Below, one piece after another: positions 34,395 to 43,563 of a DNA stretch of 48,795 nucleotides (positions within the stretch are counted from its first letter, which is position 1; each line of letters opens with the position of its first letter). The DNA comes from a virus: positions 1-48,795 of IMG/VR virus record IMGVR_UViG_3300047586_000039; one strand, 5' to 3'. A model generated the notes under the pieces. It ran no database searches, was not told the origin of the DNA, and saw nothing but the letters and a program-made list of their open reading frames with translations. The position numbers and the translations under genes were made by a program.

Positions 34395-36460
34395 AGGTAG
34401 GCATTTGCGCCATAATGAAAGATATTTACAAGCCGTATCTAAAAGAATGGCTGGATCATCACCGTTCAATTGGGGTGGACTGGTTTTTCATTTATGACAA
34501 TGACAGTGCTGTGTCGCTTATGAGTATGGATAACAATGTGATTATCAATAAAATCTCCGGTAAGGCGATGCAGATCCCGGCTTATGAAAAATGTCTTTCC
34601 GATATGAAAACCGGAAAACTTCCCGCGTGTGATCGGTTGGCTTTCATCGATGAGGATGAGTTCATCGTCTGCGAAAATGGGGACATCAAAAAGACCCTGG
34701 AAGACTATGCCGAATTCCCGGCTCTCGGAATCACCTGGAGAATGTTCGGATCATCCGGATTGAAAGATAAAACGCCGGAACCTCAGCGGAAAAAGTTCAC
34801 TCAGCACACCACGGGACACCCGTATGAACGGCATATCAAAAGCATTGTCGATCCCTTGCGCACAACAGGGAGTTCCGGGAATCCCCATGCCTTTTTCTAT
34901 ATCGCGGGCGCGTGTGTGAACGTGGAAAAGATTCCGGTTGACGGTACATTCACGACACCAATCTATCGGAAGATATGGATTGATCATTATTATACGCGGA
35001 GTCTTGAAGAGTGGAAAGAGAAGATGGTAAGAGGCCGGGCCGATACCGCGACAGAAGGAAGGCGGTTTGAATTGATTGACGAAATCGATGCGAACTGTTC
35101 CCGAAAGACGAAGCAGATCCACCTCATAACGCCGTTCATGCGGCACCATCTCAAAGCGATCCTGATCGCGGCCTACGGGCCGATAAATGTCCTCTGGCAT
35201 CCGATAGTGTTTCAGGATGAATCAGCGGACTTCAACGAGCCGTGGATTTTCCCTTATGTGATTCCCATGAACAGAGCAGATTGCAAATCGAAAATGCCGC
35301 AATATACCATGCGGAATCACTGGATTCAAAATAATGAGATCATTGACGACGACTATTATGTCACCGTGGACGACGACGACATGTACGAGGCCGATGTTTT
35401 TGATGCGATCAAGGAAATGAACGATGACATTGTGATTATCTCCATGAAGCGGGGATATCAGATCCCGAAAGATGCGGCGCCGATCAGGCAATATCCGATA
35501 GAAACCCTCTGGGCTCATGCTGATTATGTGCAACGCGGAAAGATCAGCTCCCAGCAGTCTTTCGTCAAGGGGAAAATCTTCAAGAAGCATCTTTTCGACG
35601 ACTCCTCTCAGTTCGGGGATGGCGACATGGCCATTCACCATAAAGAGGCCGGGGAACAGATCGCGTACAGGTCGGACCTTTTCGCCCTTTTCAATTTTTA
35701 CGAACCAGGGCGATGGGAAAGAGAAAAAAGTCCAATCGCATTCGGTGTCCTTATAAATGATCTTGTGCGATTCGATATGGTTCTCCGTCAATCAGAGATT
35801 CAGGGGGACATGAAGTTTGTCAAAAATCCCGAATCGGCGACAAAGGGCCTGAATAAACTCTTAAAGATGATCGAGGCGGAAGGCGCGGAGATTGCGGTCC
35901 TCTGTCATCAGGATATGTATTTTCGGCAAGGTTGGGTTTCGTTGGTTAGGGAACAGATAGCAAAACTCCCCGAGTCCTGGGTTGTTGCCGGAGTAATCGG
36001 GAAGGATTATCAGGGCCGGATCTGCGGGAAATTTCACGATATGAGAATGCCGCAGCATTTCAATACAGAGGATATTCACACGTTCCCCCATCCGGCCTGC
36101 TGCATGGATGAAGCCGTGATAATCGTCAATCTGAAAAAGGGTTTCCGGTTCGATGAGGCGATGGATGGATTTGATCTCTATGGCACCCTTTGCGTTCTCC
36201 AGACTTGGGAAATGGGCGGGAGTGCATTTATCATTGATGCCTTTTGTGAACATTACTGCATGAGGCCGTTCACTTGGTTCCCGGATGAGAAATTCTGCAA
36301 GAATTATAAATGGCTGTATGAAAAGTTCAATGAGATTTACAGATTGGATTCAACGGCGTTGGGGCTTTCCGAAGAGAAGAAAGTTTTCAAGACTTCGGCG
36401 GCCCCGTTTGAAGAAAAGGGAGACGAAGGCGGCGTAGGTTCTGAAAATGGGAAGAAATAA
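34391..36460 (+). CDS. Multidomain glycosyltransferase (three GT-like segments)
   Basis: 689 residues. About 1-270: GT92-like domain with CAIMKDIYKPYLKEWLDHHRSIGVDWFFIYDNDS and AFIDEDEFIV (D-x-D). About 270-480: GT-A fold with YYVTVDDDDMYEADVFDAI. About 480-660: a StrF/GT2-like domain (VLCHQDMYFRQGWVSLVREQI, KFHDMRMPQHFNTEDIHTFPHPACCMDEAVIIVNLKKGF). Three catalytic units in one chain would build a short oligosaccharide. Placed in the tail operon, the likely target is a virion protein; host cell-surface modification is the alternative. The stop overlaps the next gene by 14 bases. Confidence 0.75.
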   Translation: MKVGICAIMKDIYKPYLKEWLDHHRSIGVDWFFIYDNDSAVSLMSMDNNVIINKISGKAMQIPAYEKCLSDMKTGKLPACDRLAFIDEDEFIVCENGDIKKTLEDYAEFPALGITWRMFGSSGLKDKTPEPQRKKFTQHTTGHPYERHIKSIVDPLRTTGSSGNPHAFFYIAGACVNVEKIPVDGTFTTPIYRKIWIDHYYTRSLEEWKEKMVRGRADTATEGRRFELIDEIDANCSRKTKQIHLITPFMRHHLKAILIAAYGPINVLWHPIVFQDESADFNEPWIFPYVIPMNRADCKSKMPQYTMRNHWIQNNEIIDDDYYVTVDDDDMYEADVFDAIKEMNDDIVIISMKRGYQIPKDAAPIRQYPIETLWAHADYVQRGKISSQQSFVKGKIFKKHLFDDSSQFGDGDMAIHHKEAGEQIAYRSDLFALFNFYEPGRWEREKSPIAFGVLINDLVRFDMVLRQSEIQGDMKFVKNPESATKGLNKLLKMIEAEGAEIAVLCHQDMYFRQGWVSLVREQIAKLPESWVVAGVIGKDYQGRICGKFHDMRMPQHFNTEDIHTFPHPACCMDEAVIIVNLKKGFRFDEAMDGFDLYGTLCVLQTWEMGGSAFIIDAFCEHYCMRPFTWFPDEKFCKNYKWLYEKFNEIYRLDSTALGLSEEKKVFKTSAAPFEEKGDEGGVGSENGKK

Positions 36461-37055
36461 AATAACATTCTGTAAGGGACATACGATCAATAATGGGCGG
36501 GTGTTGACCCCTGAGCATAAAGAGAAGATTCGGGCGAGTCTCTTGAAAACGGCGTCAGATGGGAAATCTATCGGTCGGCCAAAGGGTGGAACTCCATGGA
36601 ATAAAGGGATGAGCAGGGCGAAGGGTGATCCGATCCCGCCGGTGACGCCCATGTCAGAGGATGGGAGAAGGCGGTTGATTGAGGCAAGGATTAAATGTTG
36701 GCAAGACCCGGAATATCGAGAAAGTCAAGTTAAGGCGGTGATGAAGATTTCTATACCTAACAGAACGGAACTTTGGTTGGAGGCGTTACTTGAAAAGATG
36801 TATCCCGGAGAGTGGAAATTTGTCGGTGATGGTCAGATGATTATCGCCGGGAAATGCCCCGATTATATCAACGTGAACGGACAAAAGAAGATCATCGAAT
36901 TTTGGGGAAATCGCTGGCATGAGGGTCAAAATCCAGAGGATAGGAAAAATGTTTTCAAGCCGTATGGCTATGAGACATTGGTTATTTGGGGCCATGAGTT
37001 AAAAGACATGGATAAATTAAAGTTAACATTAAACAATTTTTGCAAAGCAACATAA
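36447..37055 (+). CDS. Vsr-like (EDxHD-type) homing endonuclease with NUMOD3-like N-terminus
   Basis: 202 residues. The N-terminus (LTPEHKEKIRASLLK, GGTPWNKGMSRAKG) resembles NUMOD3. The C-terminal nuclease has E108 (NRTELWLEALL), D139 (AGKCPDYINV), E151 and H158 (KKIIEFWGNRWHEG), and ETLVIWGHEL: the order of Vsr and I-Bth0305I-type enzymes. ATG 36447 lies inside the previous gene. It interrupts the tail operon between glycosyltransferase and tail tube. Confidence 0.75.
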   Translation: MGRNKITFCKGHTINNGRVLTPEHKEKIRASLLKTASDGKSIGRPKGGTPWNKGMSRAKGDPIPPVTPMSEDGRRRLIEARIKCWQDPEYRESQVKAVMKISIPNRTELWLEALLEKMYPGEWKFVGDGQMIIAGKCPDYINVNGQKKIIEFWGNRWHEGQNPEDRKNVFKPYGYETLVIWGHELKDMDKLKLTLNNFCKAT

Positions 37056-37068
37056 GGAGGAAAGGAAA

Positions 37069-37500
37069 ATGGCGAAAATATCGGGGCGTGGCGGAAAGGT
37101 GATGTATGGCAGTGTTTTGATCGCCAACATCGACACATGGTCAATGAGCGGATTTTCTAAACCGGCGATGAAGGTCCCGACGGCTTTCGGGGATACCGGA
37201 ACAAGTCTATATGAAGACGTGGAACTCGCAGACGGGGGAACGATAAGTTTCAGCGGAAACTATGACCCGGCGGATACGAACGGACAGGTGGCTATTGCGG
37301 CAGTTTGCCAGGCGGGAACGCACCTAACGGATCTGTACCTCTACGTGAACACCAGTACGCTGTGGAGAGTAGCGTCCGGCGGGGAAATCATCGTCACGAA
37401 AGCCAACGCTGTCACATTACCGAGAAGCAACTTCGGGACGATCAGCTTTGAGGGACAGGTTTCCGGTCAAAGAATGGAACAGCTCGGAACGGGGACGTAA
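37069..37500 (+). CDS. Major tail (tube) protein
   Basis: 143 residues: GGKVMYGSVLIANIDTWSMSGFSKPAMKVPTAFGDTGTSLYEDVELADGGTISFSGNYDP, the beta-barrel pattern of siphophage tail tubes (short version, as in the YqaN/lambda V-type small tube). AAGGAGG before ATG 37069. Polymerises around the tape measure. Abundant, so it has its own strong ribosome-binding site. Confidence 0.8.
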   Translation: MAKISGRGGKVMYGSVLIANIDTWSMSGFSKPAMKVPTAFGDTGTSLYEDVELADGGTISFSGNYDPADTNGQVAIAAVCQAGTHLTDLYLYVNTSTLWRVASGGEIIVTKANAVTLPRSNFGTISFEGQVSGQRMEQLGTGT

Positions 37501-37511
37501 TATCTCTCGTC

Positions 37512-37546
37512 TTGACAGGCGATCATTAAACCTGGGGTAACGTCGT
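37512..37546 (+). promoter_or_regulatory. Possible weak promoter after the tail-tube gene
   Basis: TTGACA at 37512-37517 stands in the 94-bp gap before the tail chaperone. No good -10 lies 17 bp downstream (GGGTAA, GGTAAC), so this is at best weak. The gap also has CG-rich stretches without a clear hairpin. Confidence 0.25.
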
Positions 37547-37594
37547 GAGCCGAATCGGGCAATAAACGGCCCACTTTAACAGAAAGGCGATTTT

Positions 37595-37993
37595 ATGACT
37601 TTATTCGACATCGGCGAAAAGCCGGGTATGTGGTTTGACATGAAGGGTGGCGGGAGGGTGCAACTTAAAACCCTCTCTCCGGGGCAATACCGAAAAATCT
37701 TCAAGGCGACGGAGCGGAAAGAGCCTATCTTCCATGAAATCAACGGGAAGGCGACCCTGTTTGAACGGGTGATCATTGACGACGATCTCCGGCGGCAAAT
37801 GATCAATGACGCCTCGATCCCGTCATGGGAAAAACTGTTCGACAAGGCGGGAGCACCTATCCCATGCACGACGGATAATCGGGAACTCCTGATGCTTATG
37901 GAAGACGGCACATTCAGGGATTTCGTGAATGAGAAAATGAAAACCCTAACGGAGGCCGAAGCCAAGGCAATCGAGAACGCCTCAAAAAACTGA
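37595..37993 (+). CDS. Tail assembly chaperone, short form (gpG-like)
   Basis: 132 residues (FDMKGGGRVQLKTLSPGQYRKIFKATERKEP... ending AIENASKN). Place and pattern are those of the chaperone that binds tape measure and tube subunits. The last codons read TCA AAA AAC TGA, ending in the slippery heptamer A-AAA-AAC, so a fraction of ribosomes should move to the -1 frame and make the GT fusion. Confidence 0.8.
   Translation: MTLFDIGEKPGMWFDMKGGGRVQLKTLSPGQYRKIFKATERKEPIFHEINGKATLFERVIIDDDLRRQMINDASIPSWEKLFDKAGAPIPCTTDNRELLMLMEDGTFRDFVNEKMKTLTEAEAKAIENASKN
37984..37990 (+). promoter_or_regulatory. -1 programmed ribosomal frameshift site (A AAA AAC)
   Basis: The heptamer A-AAA-AAC in the 0 frame (tcA AAA AAC) directly precedes TGA 37991-37993. 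The -1 frame is open from 37990 through the downstream ORF ending 38304. This matches the G/GT frameshift seen in lambda-like phages, here with a canonical heptamer and the stop immediately behind it. Confidence 0.85.
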
Positions 37994-38304
37994 CGGAATG
38001 GGTTTCGTGGTCGGATGAATATGGCCCCACGTGCCCAGCATGTCGGAAGATGTATGCAGAAAGGAAGCCACCCGGTACGCCGCCATGCGATTCTTGCCGG
38101 GTAGAGCTGAGGGAAGAGAATGAGGATGCGGCCCGGATATATCAAATAGTCCGGGGCCAAACTATTGAAGGCGGAAGGGATCTGAATCATCTTGCGGTCT
38201 GGGCGGCGATTGATGCCTACGGGGTCAAGGATAGGACAGTGGTATTTGAAAAGGTCATGCAGCTTTACTATCAGATCCTGAAAGAGCGACGGGAGTCGGA
38301 ATAA
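37990..38304 (+). CDS. Tail assembly chaperone extension (gpT-like, made by -1 frameshift)
   Basis: 104 residues continue in the -1 frame: LTEWVSWSDEYGPTCPACRKMYAERKPPGTPPCDSCRVELREEN..., so the fusion is about 236 residues. The first part carries CPAC and CDSC, a zinc-knuckle inside the extension, which is not usual. The C-terminal helix (VFEKVMQLYYQILKERRESE) fits a gpT-type tail. A free ATG at 38050 has no ribosome-binding site, so a frameshift is the more likely route. Its stop overlaps the next ATG by 1 base. Confidence 0.75.
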   Translation: MTEWVSWSDEYGPTCPACRKMYAERKPPGTPPCDSCRVELREENEDAARIYQIVRGQTIEGGRDLNHLAVWAAIDAYGVKDRTVVFEKVMQLYYQILKERRESE

Positions 38305-38747
38305 TGGCGCGGATTGACTGGGACCTCCAAAAGTATGACGGTGAATTCAAGGCGGCCGGGATGAAGAGGATCGAAGCCGCCGCTGGGGTAATTCGCGATG
38401 ATGCAAGGCGGATATTAAACGGAAAACTCAAAGGGAACTGGAAAGAGCACGGACCATATAGTCACATGCGCAAAGGGCATAAACTTGTCGATTTTGAAGC
38501 ATCAATCTGGACTGAGCGCACGAAAGCGGCAATGGTCAGTTCAATCAGAGTAACACGCCGGGAAGGAGAGGAAAATGTTTGGGTAATTGCCGGAAATTTC
38601 AAGACATGGTGGGCTACTCAACTGGAATTTGGACGCGGACGTTGGAAGGGTGGCGCAAAACCATTTCTTCGGCCTGCAATGTTAGGGGCGGAGTCTAAGA
38701 TTCATGGAATTCTGGAAGGCGGCGCAATCGGGCAAGAGGAGATTTAA
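38304..38747 (+). CDS. HK97 gp10-like tail component, displaced
   Basis: 147 residues: GMKRIEAAAGVIRDDARRILNGKL (about 17-40) and VIAGNFKTWWATQLEFGRGRWKGGAKPFLRPAM (about 93-125) fit the HK97-gp10 family. In most phages this gene lies between the head-tail joining gene and the tail terminator. Here it lies after the chaperone and just before the tape measure. Role, presumably neck or tail completion. Confidence 0.65.
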   Translation: MARIDWDLQKYDGEFKAAGMKRIEAAAGVIRDDARRILNGKLKGNWKEHGPYSHMRKGHKLVDFEASIWTERTKAAMVSSIRVTRREGEENVWVIAGNFKTWWATQLEFGRGRWKGGAKPFLRPAMLGAESKIHGILEGGAIGQEEI

Positions 38748-38749
38748 TC

Positions 38750-41700
38750 ATGCCAACAGGTAAGCCTGTCGGAACAATGTATGTCGAACTCGCGATGGAT
38801 GCGACGAAATACACCGCCGCTCAAAAAGCAATCCTTGCGGGTGCCGAGCAGAACTCCGCCGATATCAATAAGGTGTTTTCAACCGTCGGAACAAAATCCG
38901 ACGAGATGTATAATGCGATGAGGAAAAACATCGAGAATGCTCTCGGTGCTATCAAGCAATCGCATCTTACGTCCGCCGACGAAATAGTCCGTGCAGAACA
39001 ATCTGCCGCCGACAAGATCAAAACGATCAATGATCAGCAGTTCGGCGCACAGACCTCCCTCCTGGATACCCTGAAATCAAACTGGATTGCGGCGGCGGCT
39101 GTTATCGGGACCGCGATGGTGGCCGCGAATAAAGCGTGGGATCTTGCGAAGATCGGGGCCGCATACGAAGAACAAAAAGGAATCCTCGATAATCTATCCA
39201 CAAAATACAGTACTACATCAACCGCCATTGTGTCCGCGATGGAGACGGCAAGTAAAGGTCTTATCGCCGATGCCGATCTCATGAAAATAGCCCTTGAAGG
39301 AGTAGCGAAGGGATTGACCCCGGCTCAATTGATCGACCTTGCCGGCGCCGCGGTAATCCTCGGGAAAGCCGTCGGAAAAGATGCGACAACCGCATTTAAC
39401 GATCTTGCCGAAGCGATGGAATCCGGACGAATCAGATCGTTAAAGGGTTATCTCGGGAACACTCTCGATCTAACAACGGCATTCGACGGTCTTGAAGGAA
39501 AGATGACCTCCGTTGAGAAAACTCAGGCCGTTTATGCAATCGCCATGCTTCAGGCCACCTCTTTGCAGGCACAACAGAAGAATGAGGTTGACAGTGCAGC
39601 CGATAAGATGGAACGGCTGGATGCAAGTTATAAAAACATTACTCTTTCGATAGGGACATTCTTCAAGACCCTGGTCGTCGGCACTATTGATCTTCCTTCA
39701 ACAATTAACAAATTGATGATGCTGACGGGGGAGACGGCTAACATTGATGCGGAATCGAAATCTGCCACCGATAGTGTCAACAAGGAAGCGGAGGCGACTA
39801 AGAATTTAATCGCCCCCTATCAGGCGCAGATCGACGCCCTGAAAGCCCGGTTACTCGCAAGGAAAGACGACACTGAGGCCGCGAAGAAGGCCGCAGCCGA
39901 ACAGGAGGCCGCCGAAAAGTCGATCACCGAGGCCATCCGAAAGGCCGACTATGAGATTGAGGGAATCGGGCAGACTTCCTATGACAAGGACATGGCCAGG
40001 ATTGATTCGGAAACACAGAAATATGCGGATGCGGGAGTTTCCCATGTCAGTCTTGTAAAATTCATAATGTCCGAAACCGCCCTTGCCGAAACAAAGCAAG
40101 CGGAGATTGATGCAAAGATAGAAGCAGACCGCGAAGCCGGATATGAAGAAGGATGGAAGAAATATGGGGAACTGAAACTGAAAGAGACGGCGGCGGAGAA
40201 AACAGCTTCCGATGCGTTTGACAAGATCGTCCGAGAGGATAACCAGTTCGCGCAAGATGAAAATACGAAGGCCGTCAATGCCATTATCGCAAAGGAAGGC
40301 GAAAAAGTAATTAAGCTACAGCAAGACGGATTGATCGCAAAGAAAAGTGATGAGGAAATAAACGCCGCCATTGTCCAGAGTCATGTAGTTGCCGATGCCG
40401 CCATTCTTAAAAGTAATACCGAGCACGCCGCAAAGGTTGCAAAACTGAATTCGGATCTCGTTAAGGATATCCGGGGTTATGAAAAAGAAGCCTATGATGC
40501 AGCGATTAAAGAAATTGATGCGAAAGCGGCAAAGGAAATCGCTGATGGTGCCGATTATGAAAAGGTAATGGCGCAGAAAAAAGACGCCACGGAAAAAGCC
40601 TACATTGCAATGGGCAAATCCGGCGACGACTTTTTCGCCGGAGTAAATGCCGGATACCTTGAAATGCAACGGAATGCGGAGACCTTCGGAACGGCCGGCT
40701 ATGAGATATTCAAGACCTTCTGCGATTCCTCCAAAACGGCCCTTTCCACCGTCCTGTTCGATAGTTTCAAAACCGGCACCTTTGACACTCAGGCCGTCTG
40801 GACATCCTTCACGGATACCATGCTGAAAAAGTTCACGGATACCATTGCAAATATGGCCGTTAATGCGGCAACGGATGCCGTCGTAATGACGTTCAAGGCC
40901 GTAACGAGCGGTAACTGGTCCGACGTGTTTGGCCTTCTTAACAAGGTTTGGGATCTGGGATCAAATCTTTTCAGCGGTAGCAGCAACACTTTGGGTTCAA
41001 GCGACGTTGCCTATGTCGAACACGCTCGGGGCGGACCCTATTCCTCCGGACAGCCTTTCTGGGCCGGGGAAAAAGGCCCGGAGTTAATCTTCCCTAAATC
41101 AAGCGGTCTGGTATTGACCCACGACCAATCAGTGGCCTATGCCGCACGCAACGGCGGGTACATTCCGGGGTATCAAGAGGGTGGTAATTATTCAGGCGAC
41201 ACTTACGGAGCTGGCGGAACCGGAGTCTATTCACCAGAACCAGACCCTACCGGGAGACAGACTCTTGCATTTTATAAAACCATATTCGATGCCGCTGGTT
41301 TTGTCCCGTGGCCCACTCTTGCATCCGCCGCGAAGGCTTATGCAGATTCGCCTCTTTATGTTGAAGATTTGAAATGGGCGCGCTTTAATCCGAACATTGC
41401 TATCGGGCAAAACGCGGGGGATCGTCCGGGGGATGTATGGAATAAGCAAATCGCTGAAGAATCGGTGAATCCATATATATATGGTTCTGAACAGGAGGGC
41501 GACTATTTCGTTACATACTGGCGCGATGGATCCACTACCAGATATCTTAATGATGATAGACCCAGTGGATGGGCGCAGGCTTTTGAGGGTGTTGTTGCAG
41601 CCGGACTCATCGCCATCGCTGGTAAAGTAGGCGGTCCAGCAGGTGCCGCTGCTGGAGCCGCCGCAATTACCTACATAGAAAGCGGGGGTAAGGCAACTTT

Positions 41701-42304
41701 ACTTCAAGAAGCAGTCGCAGCAGGAATGGCGGCCTTGGCAACATATTGGGCAGGATCAGGTACGGCGGGCGGGGAAGCGGGCGGCGGGGCAGGAGAGGCG
41801 GCGACATACGGTCTGGGTGGTTCGGGAATGTCCGGGGCGGGGGCTATGGAGGCGGCTCCCTGGTATAGCGCCATAGTTGATTACGCAGAAGGTAAGGCGA
41901 CAAGTTACGCCGAAAAGTGGGCCTTAAACAAGATATTCAACTATGCAATGCAGTCTATCTTTGGAGGTGGCGGATCGTTAGGCATTTCCTTTGAAGGCGA
42001 ATCGGGCGATCTGTCGGGAATTCGGAATGGTATGAACAGCATCGCCCCGCAATCCTCTTTCTTTGCCTTCTCCGCCCAGAACGGCCTTGATTATGTCCCC
42101 TACAACAATTTCCCGATCAGTGCCCACCAGGGAGAGGCGGTGCTAAATAAGAAGGATGCTCAGGACTGGCGGGGCGGTAGTACCCGCGCCGGCGTGACGG
42201 TCAATTTCAATCTTACGGGGACCGTCATTGACCGCGTGGCCCTCAATGAATTTGCGGTGAAGATCCATCCAATACTATACAAGCTTAATAAATTGGGATA
42301 TTGA
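38750..42304 (+). CDS. Tape measure protein
   Basis: 1184 residues, the longest gene. N-terminus VGTMYVELAMDATKYTAAQ, one hydrophobic helix at about 105-125 (WIAAAAVIGTAMVAA), long coiled-coil mid-part, second hydrophobic region around 945-985 (EGVVAAGLIAIAGKVGGPAGAAAG) and Gly-rich C-terminus. FKTGTFDTQAVWTSFTDTML... and GEKGPELIFP are tape-measure C-domain hallmarks. At about 1.5 angstrom per residue it predicts a tail near 180 nm. Sets tail length and aids DNA injection. Confidence 0.9.
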   Translation: MPTGKPVGTMYVELAMDATKYTAAQKAILAGAEQNSADINKVFSTVGTKSDEMYNAMRKNIENALGAIKQSHLTSADEIVRAEQSAADKIKTINDQQFGAQTSLLDTLKSNWIAAAAVIGTAMVAANKAWDLAKIGAAYEEQKGILDNLSTKYSTTSTAIVSAMETASKGLIADADLMKIALEGVAKGLTPAQLIDLAGAAVILGKAVGKDATTAFNDLAEAMESGRIRSLKGYLGNTLDLTTAFDGLEGKMTSVEKTQAVYAIAMLQATSLQAQQKNEVDSAADKMERLDASYKNITLSIGTFFKTLVVGTIDLPSTINKLMMLTGETANIDAESKSATDSVNKEAEATKNLIAPYQAQIDALKARLLARKDDTEAAKKAAAEQEAAEKSITEAIRKADYEIEGIGQTSYDKDMARIDSETQKYADAGVSHVSLVKFIMSETALAETKQAEIDAKIEADREAGYEEGWKKYGELKLKETAAEKTASDAFDKIVREDNQFAQDENTKAVNAIIAKEGEKVIKLQQDGLIAKKSDEEINAAIVQSHVVADAAILKSNTEHAAKVAKLNSDLVKDIRGYEKEAYDAAIKEIDAKAAKEIADGADYEKVMAQKKDATEKAYIAMGKSGDDFFAGVNAGYLEMQRNAETFGTAGYEIFKTFCDSSKTALSTVLFDSFKTGTFDTQAVWTSFTDTMLKKFTDTIANMAVNAATDAVVMTFKAVTSGNWSDVFGLLNKVWDLGSNLFSGSSNTLGSSDVAYVEHARGGPYSSGQPFWAGEKGPELIFPKSSGLVLTHDQSVAYAARNGGYIPGYQEGGNYSGDTYGAGGTGVYSPEPDPTGRQTLAFYKTIFDAAGFVPWPTLASAAKAYADSPLYVEDLKWARFNPNIAIGQNAGDRPGDVWNKQIAEESVNPYIYGSEQEGDYFVTYWRDGSTTRYLNDDRPSGWAQAFEGVVAAGLIAIAGKVGGPAGAAAGAAAITYIESGGKATLLQEAVAAGMAALATYWAGSGTAGGEAGGGAGEAATYGLGGSGMSGAGAMEAAPWYSAIVDYAEGKATSYAEKWALNKIFNYAMQSIFGGGGSLGISFEGESGDLSGIRNGMNSIAPQSSFFAFSAQNGLDYVPYNNFPISAHQGEAVLNKKDAQDWRGGSTRAGVTVNFNLTGTVIDRVALNEFAVKIHPILYKLNKLGY

Positions 42305-42306
42305 TT

Positions 42307-43563
42307 ATGAGTAAGTGCCGGTTCTTAGTAAATAATTTTATCACCTCGGAAACCATGATCGCCGTTTCATCCCTGAAGCTCGGCGTCGTCACGACGGCGC
42401 TGAAAGAGGGCACCGGGGCGGCTGTTTTAACACCTTCTGGAGGGTTTACCTATCCCGTCGATCTTGAATATGTTGTACAGATTGACGGTCTGGGTACGGG
42501 TGAAACCGGATCATCCACTTTCAAGTGGTCCGATGACGGCGGCACGACATGGGATGCAACAGGGGTCATGACGCCTACAATCGCGCTGGCAATAACCGAC
42601 AGCTCATGCACGGAAGGCGACGGGACCTATAACCTCATATTCACCGGACCCTGCACGACGCCGGCGACTGGGACTTATATCGTATCTGGCAGCATTATCA
42701 CGGTGGTCAATCTGACCAGCGGCGGGACCGGATATGCGACAGTGCCGATAGTTGCCACGCAAAGCGGGGACGGAATTGTCACGGCATCCTTTGCCACGCT
42801 TACCCTCAATAATGGCGTCAACGTGGCCTGGGCGGCGGGAACTGGCGCCGACTTTGTTCTCGGTGATAAATGGTATTTCAAGGGGATCAATCTCTATAAT
42901 CCCGGAAAGATGCTCGACTTTGACCGCGATTCCCGTTTCCGCACTCTGGACGCAACGGGGGCGAAAACGATAACAATCACTTTCGCGTCTCAAAAACCCA
43001 CGGCCCTGATCATCTATGACCACAATCTTCCCGTCGGTTCAACGATCACATTAACCGGGGCGGATGGCGCAAAAACGGTAGCCTGGGCGGCGGATAAGAT
43101 CCTGCATTATATCGCCGCAGCAGATTCCGCTTCGTCCACTTGGATTCTGAACGTAAACGCCTCGGGAGGATCATACATTGAAATCGGCGAGCTCTTCCTT
43201 GGAACCTACATGGAGCTTTCAAGAAACTATAATGATGCCGGATTCGGCGAGGAGCCCGGATTCCTTATGGATACCAATGTCACGTCCTATGGCATTGACC
43301 GGGATCGGTTTTATGCCGAAAGTAAAGCCCTGTCTTATGAATTCGCAATGATGCCCAGCGCTGATGTCACACTTAAAAGGGCCTTCCTTGCGACCCTTGA
43401 AAGTTCGTCAACCGGGATCTTCAAACGGTTCTGGTTCAATGCCGACTCAGCCACGCCGTCGGATGTGATCATGGCGAAACTAACCTCATGGCCTCATACC
43501 CATGTGGCCAGGGATTTTTATGATATGTCGCTTCAACTCACAGAGGTTTTGAAAAGTCTATGA
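42307..43563 (+). CDS. Distal tail/minor tail protein
   Basis: 418 residues from ATG 42307 (TTG 42301 overlaps the tape-measure stop). Beta-rich (GTGETGSSTFKWSDDGGTTWDATG, GTYIVSGSIITVVNLTSGGTGYATVPIVATQSG). Its location directly after the tape measure suggests a Dit-like hub or a minor tail protein of the fibre-base type. It overlaps the collagen-like gene by 4 bases. Exact family not certain. Confidence 0.6.
   Translation: MSKCRFLVNNFITSETMIAVSSLKLGVVTTALKEGTGAAVLTPSGGFTYPVDLEYVVQIDGLGTGETGSSTFKWSDDGGTTWDATGVMTPTIALAITDSSCTEGDGTYNLIFTGPCTTPATGTYIVSGSIITVVNLTSGGTGYATVPIVATQSGDGIVTASFATLTLNNGVNVAWAAGTGADFVLGDKWYFKGINLYNPGKMLDFDRDSRFRTLDATGAKTITITFASQKPTALIIYDHNLPVGSTITLTGADGAKTVAWAADKILHYIAAADSASSTWILNVNASGGSYIEIGELFLGTYMELSRNYNDAGFGEEPGFLMDTNVTSYGIDRDRFYAESKALSYEFAMMPSADVTLKRAFLATLESSSTGIFKRFWFNADSATPSDVIMAKLTSWPHTHVARDFYDMSLQLTEVLKSL

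Noticed and set aside
36340-37140. Ghost start around the Vsr-like enzyme
   Set aside because: The end of the glycosyltransferase does not resemble the beginning of the tail-tube gene, so no gene replacement is visible here.
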